Origin: Gemmatimonadota bacterium
Lineage (GTDB): Bacteria > Gemmatimonadota > Gemmatimonadetes > Gemmatimonadales > GWC2-71-9
NCBI GenBank assembly: GCA_016713435.1
Contig: JADJPD010000024.1
Location: 1-38,311 of the forward strand
Direction of reading: 5' to 3'
DNA length: 38,311 nt
How positions within the stretch are numbered: the stretch's first letter is position 1; each line of letters starts with the position of its first letter. The notes under the pieces are model-generated. The model made no database searches. It had not been told where the DNA came from and saw only the letters and a program-made list of their open reading frames with translations. The translations under genes were made by a program, and so were the position numbers. Below, piece after piece: positions 1 through 6,791 of the stretch.

Positions 1-562
1 CTCCACCTGGCGGAGGATGTCGCCGGTGTCGGTCCCGCCCTCGGGCGCGGGGACGCCGTTCTGGGTGAAGAGCGCCGCGACGAGCGCGTCGGTGTAGCCC
101 ACCACCGCCACCGCGATGCCCTTGTCGAGCACGGCGTTGAGGCGGAGAATGATGGCCATGGCCTGGCGCTGGCGCAGGGTGGTGAGCAGCGGGCCGACCC
201 GGCGGGTGAGCAACTCGCGCAGGTACTGGATCTCCTCGACGATCTCGCCGGCCGCGAGGCCGCGCGCCGCGCCGATCCGGCCGTAGTGCTCGCAGGCGTG
301 GTGCCAGACTTCGGTCACCGCGCGCCGCAGCGGGCCCACGCTCTCGGTCAGCACGTCGTAGAGCAGCGTGAGCTCGCGCTCGACGGTCTCGCGCGCGGGA
401 TGGGGAGGGCGGAGGAGAGACGCGGACGGTGAGCCAGTTGGCCCATTCCCGTACCACTGCCTCGCGATGCTCGGCCATCACCTTCCCTACGGTGAGCAGC
501 GTCGGGTGCGAGGCGCGCAAGGCGAGGACTCCGGCGTGGGTGGGAAGGCGCAAATCTATCAT
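1..562 (-). CDS. RsbRD-like N-terminal sensor domain protein (partial, frameshifted)
   Basis: On the minus strand, a helical protein starts at ATG 562 (MIDLRLPTHAG...) or ATG 478 (MAEHREAVVREW) and runs off the left edge. The conserved pattern EWANWL ... LTLLYDVL ... IQYLRELL ... GYTDALVAALF resembles the RsbRD N-terminal sensor domain that precedes STAS or histidine-kinase modules in stress-response signalling. The reading frame changes once in the G-rich stretch at about 399-415 (plus strand): residues before SRAR and after ETVERE lie in different frames, so one base is probably missing or extra. The C-terminal output domain is outside the window, so kinase versus STAS protein cannot be decided. 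The 478 start would leave room for a promoter facing the divergent carboxypeptidase gene. A TAGATT minus-strand hexamer at 559-554 could then be its -10. The domain call is moderately secure; the function is inferred. Confidence 0.55.
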   Translation of the reverse strand, partial: MIDLRLPTHAGVLALRASHPTLLTVGKVMAEHREAVVREWANWLTVRVSPPPSPSRARDRRARAHAALRRADRERGPAAARGDRSLAPRLRALRPDRRGARPRGRRDRRGDPVPARVAHPPGRPAAHHPAPAPGHGHHSPPQRRARQGHRGGGGGLHRRARRGALHPERRPRARGRDRHRRHPPPGG

Positions 563-572
563 GGGGGACCGG

Positions 573-1536
573 ATGGGGTCAAAAGCTGTCATTCGCCCGC
601 CTCGGCTCGCGCCGGGAAGTCGTGTCGCCCTCGTGGCGCCCTCGGGCCCGCTCGGCGAGCGCGATGACCTCGCGCGCGGCATCGAACTCTGTCAGGCCCT
701 GGGCTGGGTGCCGGCGCCCGGGGAACATGCCCTCGAGCGCCACGGCTACCTCGCCGGCACGGACGACGTGCGGGTCGCCGATCTCAACACGGCCCTCGAG
801 GACCCGACCATGGACGCGGTCTGGTGCCTGCGCGGCGGCTATGGTGTGACCCGGCTCCTCGACCGCGTGAACTACGAGGCGCTGGCCCGCTGGCCTAAGC
901 CCGTCATCGCTTCTCGGACATCACCGCGCTCCTCCTGGCGATCGGGCGCAAACCGGCCTCGTCACCTTCCACGGCCCGATGAGCCGCGCGCCGCTGACCG
1001 GCTTCAGTCGTACCCACTTCGAGCAGGTGCTCACCCGCGCGGAACCGGCCGGCCTCCTCGCGGGCCGCACGCCGCCCGCCGACGTGCTGGTGCCCCGGAG
1101 CCCGCGCGTCGTCGCCCTCGCCGGCGGGGCGGCCGAGGGGCCGCTGGTGGGCGGGAACCTGACGCTGCTGCTGGCGCTCGCCGGCACGCCGTACTTCCCC
1201 GATCTCAACGGGGCCCTTCTCTTCCTCGAGGACGTGGGCGAGGACCTCTATCGCGTGGACCGGCTCCTCTCCCAGCTTCGTCTCATGGGCGTCCTCAAGC
1301 AGCTGGCCGGCGTGGTGGTGGGGCAGTTCACCGACATGAAGCGCGGCGCCGGTGATGGCGGCGCGCTGGCCTTCGACGAGGTGCTCTTCAGTTACCTGGC
1401 GCGGCTCAAGATCCCGGTGGCCTACGGCTTCCCCTTCGGCCACGTGGATGACCAGTGGACCCTCCCCCTCGGCGTGCGCGCGCGGCTCGACGCCGACCAG
1501 GGCACCCTGACCCTGCTCGAGCCCGCGGTGGGCTGA
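573..1536 (+). CDS. LD-carboxypeptidase (MccF/LdcA-like, peptidase family S66), two frameshifts
   Basis: Serine peptidase family S66 enzymes cleave the L,D bond of murein tetrapeptides during recycling, or detoxify peptide antibiotics (MccF). The N-terminal half, VALVAPSGPL ... AVWCLRGGYG ... KPVIA, reads from ATG 573 (an alternative ATG is at 561). The C-terminal half (from about 979) holds FLEDVGEDLYRVDRLL and YGFPFGH, which carry the family's Glu and His. The nucleophile motif (G)FSDIT lies between them but is interrupted. One base is missing at about 904 (gcttctcgg for ggcttctcgg) and another at about 950 (aaacc for aaaacc). Restoring both gives a continuous protein of roughly 320 residues, normal for the family. 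Both lesions are single-base and suit sequencing error better than decay. The stop overlaps the next gene's start (TGATG), so the two are probably co-transcribed. Confidence 0.8.
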
Positions 1537-2360
1537 TGGCGACACCGACGCTCACCCGCCACACCCTGCCGGGGGCGCTCGGGCCGCTGCTGGTGGACGT
1601 GCGCACCAGCGACCGCCGCGCCCCCCGGCCCGCGGTGGTGGTGGTGCACGGCTTCAAGGGGTTCAAGGACTGGGGGATGTTCCCGCCCCTGGCGGAGCGG
1701 GTGGCGCGGGCGGGGTTCACCGCGGTGACCATGAACCTGTCAGGCAGCGGCGTGGACGAGCACGGGGCCTTCGCGTACCCGGAGCGCTTTGGCCACAACA
1801 CCTTCAGCGCCGAGCTGGACGACCTGGGACGTGTGCTCGCCGCGCTGGCGACCGGTCGCCTGGGCCTCGCGCCGACGCTCGAGGTGGGGCTCCTCGGACA
1901 CTCGCGCGGTGGGGCCATTGCCATCCACGCGGCGGTCGCGGACCCGCGGGTGCGCACGCTCGTGACCTGGGCGCCGCTCGGCAGCGTGGCACGCTGGGTG
2001 GGGCGCGCCGCCGAGTGGCGCAGCCGCGGCCGGCTCGACATCGAGAACAGCCGCACCGGCCAGGTGCTGCCGCTGTACACGGAGGCGCTCGACGACCTGG
2101 AGCAGAACCCGGCGATCGGCGACATCACCGGTTCGGCCCGCCGGGTGCAGGTGCCGTGGCTGATCCTGCACGGCACGGCCGACGACTCGGTCCCCGTGAC
2201 CGAAGCGCAATCCCTCGCCGAGGCCGCGCCGGAGGCGCGGCTCATCCTGCTGGAGGGGGCAGGGCACACCTTCGGCGCGGTGCACCCATTCGCGGGCATG
2301 ACGCCGGATCTCGCCGTGGCGTTCGACGAAACGGTGAAGTGGTTCGGTCGGCACCTCTGA
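1536..2360 (+). CDS. alpha/beta hydrolase (dienelactone hydrolase/esterase-like)
   Basis: A 274-residue alpha/beta hydrolase. An N-terminal beta strand leads into VVVVHGFKGFKDWG, whose HG dipeptide begins the oxyanion-hole segment. The nucleophile elbow is GHSRGG (Ser in GxSxG), the acid is probably Asp in HGTADDSVP, and the catalytic His lies in GAGHTFG. No signal peptide is visible, so it is probably cytoplasmic. The ATG at 1536 overlaps the preceding TGA, implying translational coupling with the LD-carboxypeptidase. The substrate cannot be read from sequence. The family includes acyl-peptide hydrolase-like and esterase members, and the VHGFKGFKDWG motif is typical of a subgroup of bacterial esterases. 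Fold and catalytic triad are secure; the specific activity is unknown. Confidence 0.85.
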   Translation: MATPTLTRHTLPGALGPLLVDVRTSDRRAPRPAVVVVHGFKGFKDWGMFPPLAERVARAGFTAVTMNLSGSGVDEHGAFAYPERFGHNTFSAELDDLGRVLAALATGRLGLAPTLEVGLLGHSRGGAIAIHAAVADPRVRTLVTWAPLGSVARWVGRAAEWRSRGRLDIENSRTGQVLPLYTEALDDLEQNPAIGDITGSARRVQVPWLILHGTADDSVPVTEAQSLAEAAPEARLILLEGAGHTFGAVHPFAGMTPDLAVAFDETVKWFGRHL

Positions 2361-2486
2361 TCCGCCATCCTCGCCGCAGGCGCGACCCGACACGGCGGAG
2401 GGGGTGGGCGGCGCGGACCCCGGGCCGCGCTTTCGATGCGGAAGAAGGATGATGTATGTTTGGGGCGTCCCGATCCCGAGCTGCCG

Positions 2487-2723
2487 ATGCCCATCTACGA
2501 GTACCGCTGCGCCGCCTGCGACAAGACCTTCGAGCGCCTGGTCCGCGGTGACACCAAGGTCCGCTGCCCCGCCTGCGAGAGCGCCAAGGTGGAGCGCCTG
2601 ATCTCCGCCCCCGCCCGCCACGGCAGCAGCAGCATCGGCAGCGGCGGTGATTACTCCGCCCTCGGCCCCATGGGCGGCGGCGCGGGCGGGGGGTGTGGCG
2701 GCGGAGGCTGCGGCTGCCATTGA
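2487..2723 (+). CDS. FmdB-family zinc ribbon protein
   Basis: A 78-residue protein beginning MPIYEYRCAACDKTFE, the hallmark of FmdB/CxxC_CXXC_SSSS putative regulatory zinc ribbons. Two CxxC pairs (CAAC and CPAC) should bind one zinc. The C-terminus is a low-complexity Gly/Cys tail ending CGGGGCGCH, which could add metal ligands. The start was set at ATG 2487 because homology begins exactly there; the upstream in-frame ATG at 2436 adds 17 unrelated residues. FmdB was first proposed to regulate formamidase genes, but most members, including this one, have no proven role. Its stop overlaps a possible TTG start of the Nudix gene. Confidence 0.85.
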   Translation: MPIYEYRCAACDKTFERLVRGDTKVRCPACESAKVERLISAPARHGSSSIGSGGDYSALGPMGGGAGGGCGGGGCGCH

Positions 2724-3319
2724 GCCTGGCGTGGGAACGGCTCGCGCGACGCCTGGCCGCGCGCGAGCCGAAGACGTTCGACCTCGCCGGCCTCCCGCCC
2801 GACCACGCCTACCGCTGGGCCGCGGTGGCCGTGATCCTCTGCCCGGATCCCGACGCCGTCCTCCTCATCCGTCGCGCCGAACGTGCCGGGGACCCGTGGT
2901 CCGGCCACATCGGCCTCCCCGGCGGCCGCCAGGACCCCAGCGACCCCGACCTCTGCACGACTGCCCTCCGCGAGACCGCCGAGGAGATCGGCTGCACCCT
3001 CTCGCGCGACGGCCTCCTGGGCCAGCTCGATGATGTCTGGCCGCGGACCCCGCTGCCGCAGGTCATCGTAGTGCGGCCCTTCGTCTTTGCGCTCGCCACG
3101 CGGCCCCGGGTCACCCTGAATCCCGAGGTGGCGGACACCTTCTGGGTGCCGCTCACCGAATTGCAGGACCCCGCCACCTACCGCGACACGCCGCTCCAGG
3201 TGCGGGGCCACGAGAGGGGCTTCCCCGGCTATCACCTGGGTCCCGGCATCGTCTGGGGGCTCACCGAGCGGATCCTCACGCCCATGGTGGCACTCGCCAT
3301 GGACGGGCCGCCCGCCTGA
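2720..3319 (+). CDS. Nudix hydrolase, CoA pyrophosphatase-like
   Basis: About 200 residues with a Nudix box (GGRQDPSDPD ... LRETAEEIG) inside a GHIGLPGGRQDP context typical of CoA diphosphatases (E. coli NudL/YeaB, eukaryotic NUDT7/8). These hydrolyse CoA and acyl-CoA to phosphopantetheine and 3',5'-ADP. Family markers downstream include the VPL(T)EL segment and GYHLGPGIVWGLTERIL near the C-terminus. The start is uncertain. TTG 2720 overlaps the fmdB-like stop (TTGA). An in-frame ATG at 2693 would add nine residues translated from the glycine-tail DNA of the upstream gene. It forms the last gene of the short run before the metal operon. Confidence in the family is high and in the substrate moderate. 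Confidence 0.82.
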   Translation: MSLAWERLARRLAAREPKTFDLAGLPPDHAYRWAAVAVILCPDPDAVLLIRRAERAGDPWSGHIGLPGGRQDPSDPDLCTTALRETAEEIGCTLSRDGLLGQLDDVWPRTPLPQVIVVRPFVFALATRPRVTLNPEVADTFWVPLTELQDPATYRDTPLQVRGHERGFPGYHLGPGIVWGLTERILTPMVALAMDGPPA

Positions 3320-3465
3320 GACACTAGCGGGCCACGCCCGCGCCCCGTCCCGCCAGGTGGATGCCCTGAGGCCGCCATGGCGGAGACTGTCGGCCAGGTG
3401 GCCCCCCTCGGGGCGACGGGCCGCCATCCCCCGGACACCGCCGAGGCGGGGTCCAACCGGGTTCC

Positions 3466-3494
3466 TTGATTTTTCGTGTGTACGAAATTATCCT
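3466..3494 (+). promoter_or_regulatory. promoter with palindromic operator in its spacer, upstream of the DtxR-FeoA/feoB operon
   Basis: A rare AT-rich patch in the 215-base gap before the metal operon. TTGATT (3466-3471) resembles a -35 and TATCCT (3489-3494) a -10, separated by 17 bases. The first 16 bases of that spacer form a palindrome, TTTCGT-GTGT-ACGAAA (3472-3487). A dyad between the core promoter elements is a classic repressor site. Two DtxR-family regulators are encoded in the operon, so metal-dependent autoregulation is a reasonable inference. A Shine-Dalgarno-like AAGGGA and the GTG start follow at about 3525-3537. Confidence 0.6.
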
Positions 3495-3534
3495 CTCCGC
3501 GGTACGACAACTTGCTCTCGCTCAAGGGAATGCC

Positions 3535-4593
3535 GTGATCCTCCTGCAGGCCTCCACCGTGCCCCCCGGGGTCGCCCTGACGGTCTTCGCCGTCGTGGCG
3601 GTCGCCGCCGCAATTCTGTGCTGGCCACGGGTGGGTGTCGTGGCCCGGGTGGCGCGATTGCGGCGCTCGTCGGACCGGGTGCTCGTGGAGGATGCGCTCA
3701 AGGCGCTCTATCACGAGGAAGCGGCGGGACGGGTGCCCACCGTGGAGAGCCTGGCCGGCGGCCTCGAGGTGACGCGGCACGCGGCGCACCGGATCATCGA
3801 GCGGCTGGCCGAGGGGGGGCTGGCGCTGGCGGAGCACGGGCGGCTGGCGCTGACGCCGGCGGGCCGTGCCTATGCGCTCCGGATGGTGCGGGTGCACCGG
3901 CTCTGGGAGCGGTACCTGGCGGACAGCACCGGCGTGGCCCCCGCCGAATGGCACGAGCAGGCGGAGCGGCTCGAGCATTCCCTGAGTGAGGCGGAGGTGG
4001 ACGCGCTCTCCGCCACCATGGGGCACCCCCGCTACGACCCGCACGGCGACCCGATCCCCACCGTGACCGGCGAGCTGCCGCTGCCCACCCATCGTCCGCT
4101 CTCGGCGCTGCCGGCGGGGAGCGCGGTGACCATCGTGCATCTCGAAGATGAGCCGCGGGAGGCGTTCGAGCAGCTGCTGGAGCGGGGCCTTACGCCGGGC
4201 ACGCGCCTCCGCCTGCTCGAGGTGTCGCCCACGGAGGTGCGGTTCCGGCTGGATGGGCGGGAGCATGCACTGCCGCCGGTGGTGGCGGACCAGATCGCCG
4301 TGGAGCCGCTGCCGGACGGGGACGTGCTGGACGAGCGCGCCCACCCGCGCCTCTCGGGGCTGGCCCCCGGCGCCTCCGCGCGGGTGGTGCGGCTGTCCGC
4401 CGCCTGCCAGGGGCCCGAGCGCCGCCGCCTGCTCGACCTCGGCGTGGTGCCGGGCACGCTGATCACGGCCGAGTTTGCGAGCCCCGGCGGTGACCCGGTC
4501 GCGTACCGCATCCGCGGGGCGCTCATTGCGCTCCGGCGGACGCAGGCGGACCAGATCCAGGTGGAGTCCGCTCCCACCGAGGCGGCGTCGTGA
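3535..4593 (+). CDS. membrane-anchored DtxR-family regulator fused to a FeoA domain
   Basis: A 352-residue protein. GTG 3535 was chosen because an AAGGGA ribosome site sits just upstream; the longer frame from TTG 3466 would overlap the promoter. In order: a hydrophobic transmembrane helix (about residues 9-30, VALTVFAVVAVAAAILCW); a DtxR winged helix (about 45-110, VEDALKALYHEEAAG ... VTRHAAHRIIERL); the DtxR dimerisation region ending in the family motif DPHGDPIP; a central SH3-like region (about 175-250); and a C-terminal FeoA domain (about 260-345, GPERRRLLDLGVVPGT). DtxR proteins repress metal uptake when bound to Fe2+ or Mn2+; FeoA partners FeoB. A membrane anchor on a DtxR repressor is unusual. 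Either it senses metal at the membrane near FeoB, or it acts mainly as a FeoA-type partner. The stop overlaps feoB (GTGA). Confidence 0.82.
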   Translation: MILLQASTVPPGVALTVFAVVAVAAAILCWPRVGVVARVARLRRSSDRVLVEDALKALYHEEAAGRVPTVESLAGGLEVTRHAAHRIIERLAEGGLALAEHGRLALTPAGRAYALRMVRVHRLWERYLADSTGVAPAEWHEQAERLEHSLSEAEVDALSATMGHPRYDPHGDPIPTVTGELPLPTHRPLSALPAGSAVTIVHLEDEPREAFEQLLERGLTPGTRLRLLEVSPTEVRFRLDGREHALPPVVADQIAVEPLPDGDVLDERAHPRLSGLAPGASARVVRLSAACQGPERRRLLDLGVVPGTLITAEFASPGGDPVAYRIRGALIALRRTQADQIQVESAPTEAAS

Positions 4594-6791
4594 CGAGCAC
4601 CCTCGCCCCGCGGTCCCCGGCCAAGGCCCCCGAGCTGGTGCAGCTCGGCATCCGCACCGGCCGTCACGATTACCTCGTGGCCTTGGCTGGCAATCCCAAC
4701 ACCGGCAAGAGCACGGTCTTCAACGCCCTCACCGGGCTGCGCCAGCACACCGGCAACTGGCCGGGCAAGACGGTGGCGCGGGCGGAAGGGATGTTTGCGC
4801 ACGGCGGGAAGCGCTTCAAGCTCGTGGACCTGCCGGGCACCTACAGCCTGCAGGCGGGCAGCACCGACGAGGAGGTGGCGCGCGACTTCCTGCTCTTCGG
4901 CCGTCCCGACGTCACCATCGTGGTGCTGGACGCCACCCGGCTGGAGCGGAACCTCAACCTGGCGCTCCAGATCCTCGAGATCACCGACCGGGTGGTGGTG
5001 TGCCTCAACCTGATGGACGAGGCGCGGCGGCACGGCATCGCCATCGACCCGGCGAAGCTCTCGGACGAGCTCGGCGTGCCGGTGGTGGCGGCGGCGGCGC
5101 GGCAGGGGCAGGGGATCCCGGAGTTGCTCGACACCACGCTGGCGGTGGCGAGCGGCGCCCTGGTGACGCACCCCAGGCCGGTGGAGGCCTATCCCGCGGA
5201 GGTGACGGGCCTCCTCGGCGAGCTCGAGCCGGCGATCACCGCCGCGTTCCCCGCGCTCCCCAACGCGCGCTGGGTGGCCTTCCGCCTGCTCCAGGGCGAC
5301 CAGCGCATCACCGCCGCCGTCCGCGACGGCGACCTGGGCCAGCAGCACGGCGAGCACGGCCACACCGCGGCCAGCGTGGCGCTGACCACTGCGCTCCTCG
5401 CCACCGTGGACCGGCTGCGCTGGCGCCTCCCCGCCACCTTCCATGACCGCCTGACGGAGGGACTCTACGCCCGGGCGCAGGCCACGGCGGCGCGGGTGGA
5501 GCTCCGGGGCCTCCGGCGCGCGGGGTTCGACCTGGACCGGGCCCTGGACCGGCTGCTCACCAGCCGCGTCTTCGGGTTCCCGGTGATGCTGCTGATGCTC
5601 ACGGTGGTCTTCTGGCTCACCATCGCCGGCGCCAACGTGCCATCGGCCATGCTGGCCGATCTGCTGGTGGACAAGCTGCACCCGCTGCTCAAGGGGGGCG
5701 CCCTGGCGCTCGGCGCGCCGGGGTGGCTGGCCGGCTTCCTGTTCGACGGGGTCTACCTGGCCACGGCGTGGGTGATCAGCGTGATGCTCCCCCCGATGGC
5801 CATCTTCTTCCCGCTGTTCACGCTGCTCGAGGATTTCGGCTATCTGCCGCGGGTGGCGTTCAACCTGGACGCACTCTTCCGGCGGGCCGGGGCGCACGGC
5901 AAGCAGGCGCTCACGATGTGCATGGGCTTCGGGTGCAACGCGGCGGGGGTGGTGGCCACACGCGTGATCGACAGCCCGCGGGAGCGGCTGGTGGCGATCC
6001 TCACCAACAACTTCTCGCTCTGCAACGGGCGCTGGCCCACCCAGATCCTGCTGGCCACGGTGTTCATCGGGGCGCTGGTGCCGGCGCCGCTGGCGGGGCT
6101 CGCGAGCGCGGGGGCCGTGGTGGGCATCGCGGTGCTCGGGGTGCTGGTGATGTTCGTGAGCTCGTGGGTGCTCTCGCGCACGGTGCTGCGCGGGGAGGCC
6201 ACCACCTTCAGCCTGGAGCTGCCGCCGTACCGGCCGCCGCGGATCCTGCAGGCCCTCTACACCTCGCTCATCGACCGCACGCTCATCGTGCTCTGGCGCG
6301 CGATCGTGTTCGCGGCGCCCGCGGGCGCCGCCATCTGGCTGCTCGGCAACGTGACGTTCGGCGGCACCAGCCTGGCGGAGCACCTCACCACCCGGCTCGA
6401 TCCGGTGGGGCTCCTGCTCGGGCTCAACGGCGTGATCCTGCTGGCCTACGTGGTGGCCATTCCCGCCAACGAGATCGTGATCCCCACGGTGCTGATGCTC
6501 ACGGTGCTCACCGGCCACGTGGCGGGGGTGGGGCATGGGGCGGGGGTGATGTTCGAGCTCGAGTCACCGGCGGAGGTGGGGCTGCTGCTGCGGAGCGCGG
6601 GGTGGACCGCGCTCACCGCGATCAACCTCATGCTCTTCTCGCTGCTCCACAACCCGTGCAGCACCACCATCTACACGATCTATCGCGAGACCGGAAGCGT
6701 GAAGTGGACCGCCGTGGCCACCCTCATGCCGCTGGTGCTCGGCGCCAGCGTCTGCTTCCTGGTGGCACAGCTGTGGCGGCTCCTGGCGTGA
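4590..6791 (+). CDS. feoB: ferrous iron transport protein B
   Basis: A 733-residue FeoB, the inner-membrane Fe2+ importer. The cytoplasmic G domain is at the N-terminus: G1 GNPNTGKST (about residues 34-42), G2 in the TGNWPGKT segment, G3 DLPGTYSL, G4 NLMDE. A helical spacer follows, then the membrane domain with the conserved Cys-containing GFGCNAAGV motif, a first gate-like repeat (FPLFTLLEDFGYLPRVAF) and a Cys in the NPCSTT segment near the C-terminus. GTG 4590 overlaps the preceding stop by four bases. There is no separate feoA gene; the FeoA function appears to be supplied by the fused domain of the upstream regulator. Length and motifs are normal and the frame is intact. Confidence 0.95.
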   Translation: MTSTLAPRSPAKAPELVQLGIRTGRHDYLVALAGNPNTGKSTVFNALTGLRQHTGNWPGKTVARAEGMFAHGGKRFKLVDLPGTYSLQAGSTDEEVARDFLLFGRPDVTIVVLDATRLERNLNLALQILEITDRVVVCLNLMDEARRHGIAIDPAKLSDELGVPVVAAAARQGQGIPELLDTTLAVASGALVTHPRPVEAYPAEVTGLLGELEPAITAAFPALPNARWVAFRLLQGDQRITAAVRDGDLGQQHGEHGHTAASVALTTALLATVDRLRWRLPATFHDRLTEGLYARAQATAARVELRGLRRAGFDLDRALDRLLTSRVFGFPVMLLMLTVVFWLTIAGANVPSAMLADLLVDKLHPLLKGGALALGAPGWLAGFLFDGVYLATAWVISVMLPPMAIFFPLFTLLEDFGYLPRVAFNLDALFRRAGAHGKQALTMCMGFGCNAAGVVATRVIDSPRERLVAILTNNFSLCNGRWPTQILLATVFIGALVPAPLAGLASAGAVVGIAVLGVLVMFVSSWVLSRTVLRGEATTFSLELPPYRPPRILQALYTSLIDRTLIVLWRAIVFAAPAGAAIWLLGNVTFGGTSLAEHLTTRLDPVGLLLGLNGVILLAYVVAIPANEIVIPTVLMLTVLTGHVAGVGHGAGVMFELESPAEVGLLLRSAGWTALTAINLMLFSLLHNPCSTTIYTIYRETGSVKWTAVATLMPLVLGASVCFLVAQLWRLLA

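Noticed and set aside
561..1536. Programmed frameshifting in the LD-carboxypeptidase gene
   Set aside because: Two separate one-base losses lie around the catalytic motif without a slippery heptamer or downstream structure; assembly error explains them better.
4032..6536. 834-codon open frame on the minus strand opposite feoB and the DtxR-FeoA gene
   Set aside because: Rich in His, Arg, Glu and Gln with no domain. It is the antisense shadow of two well-supported plus-strand genes in high-GC DNA.
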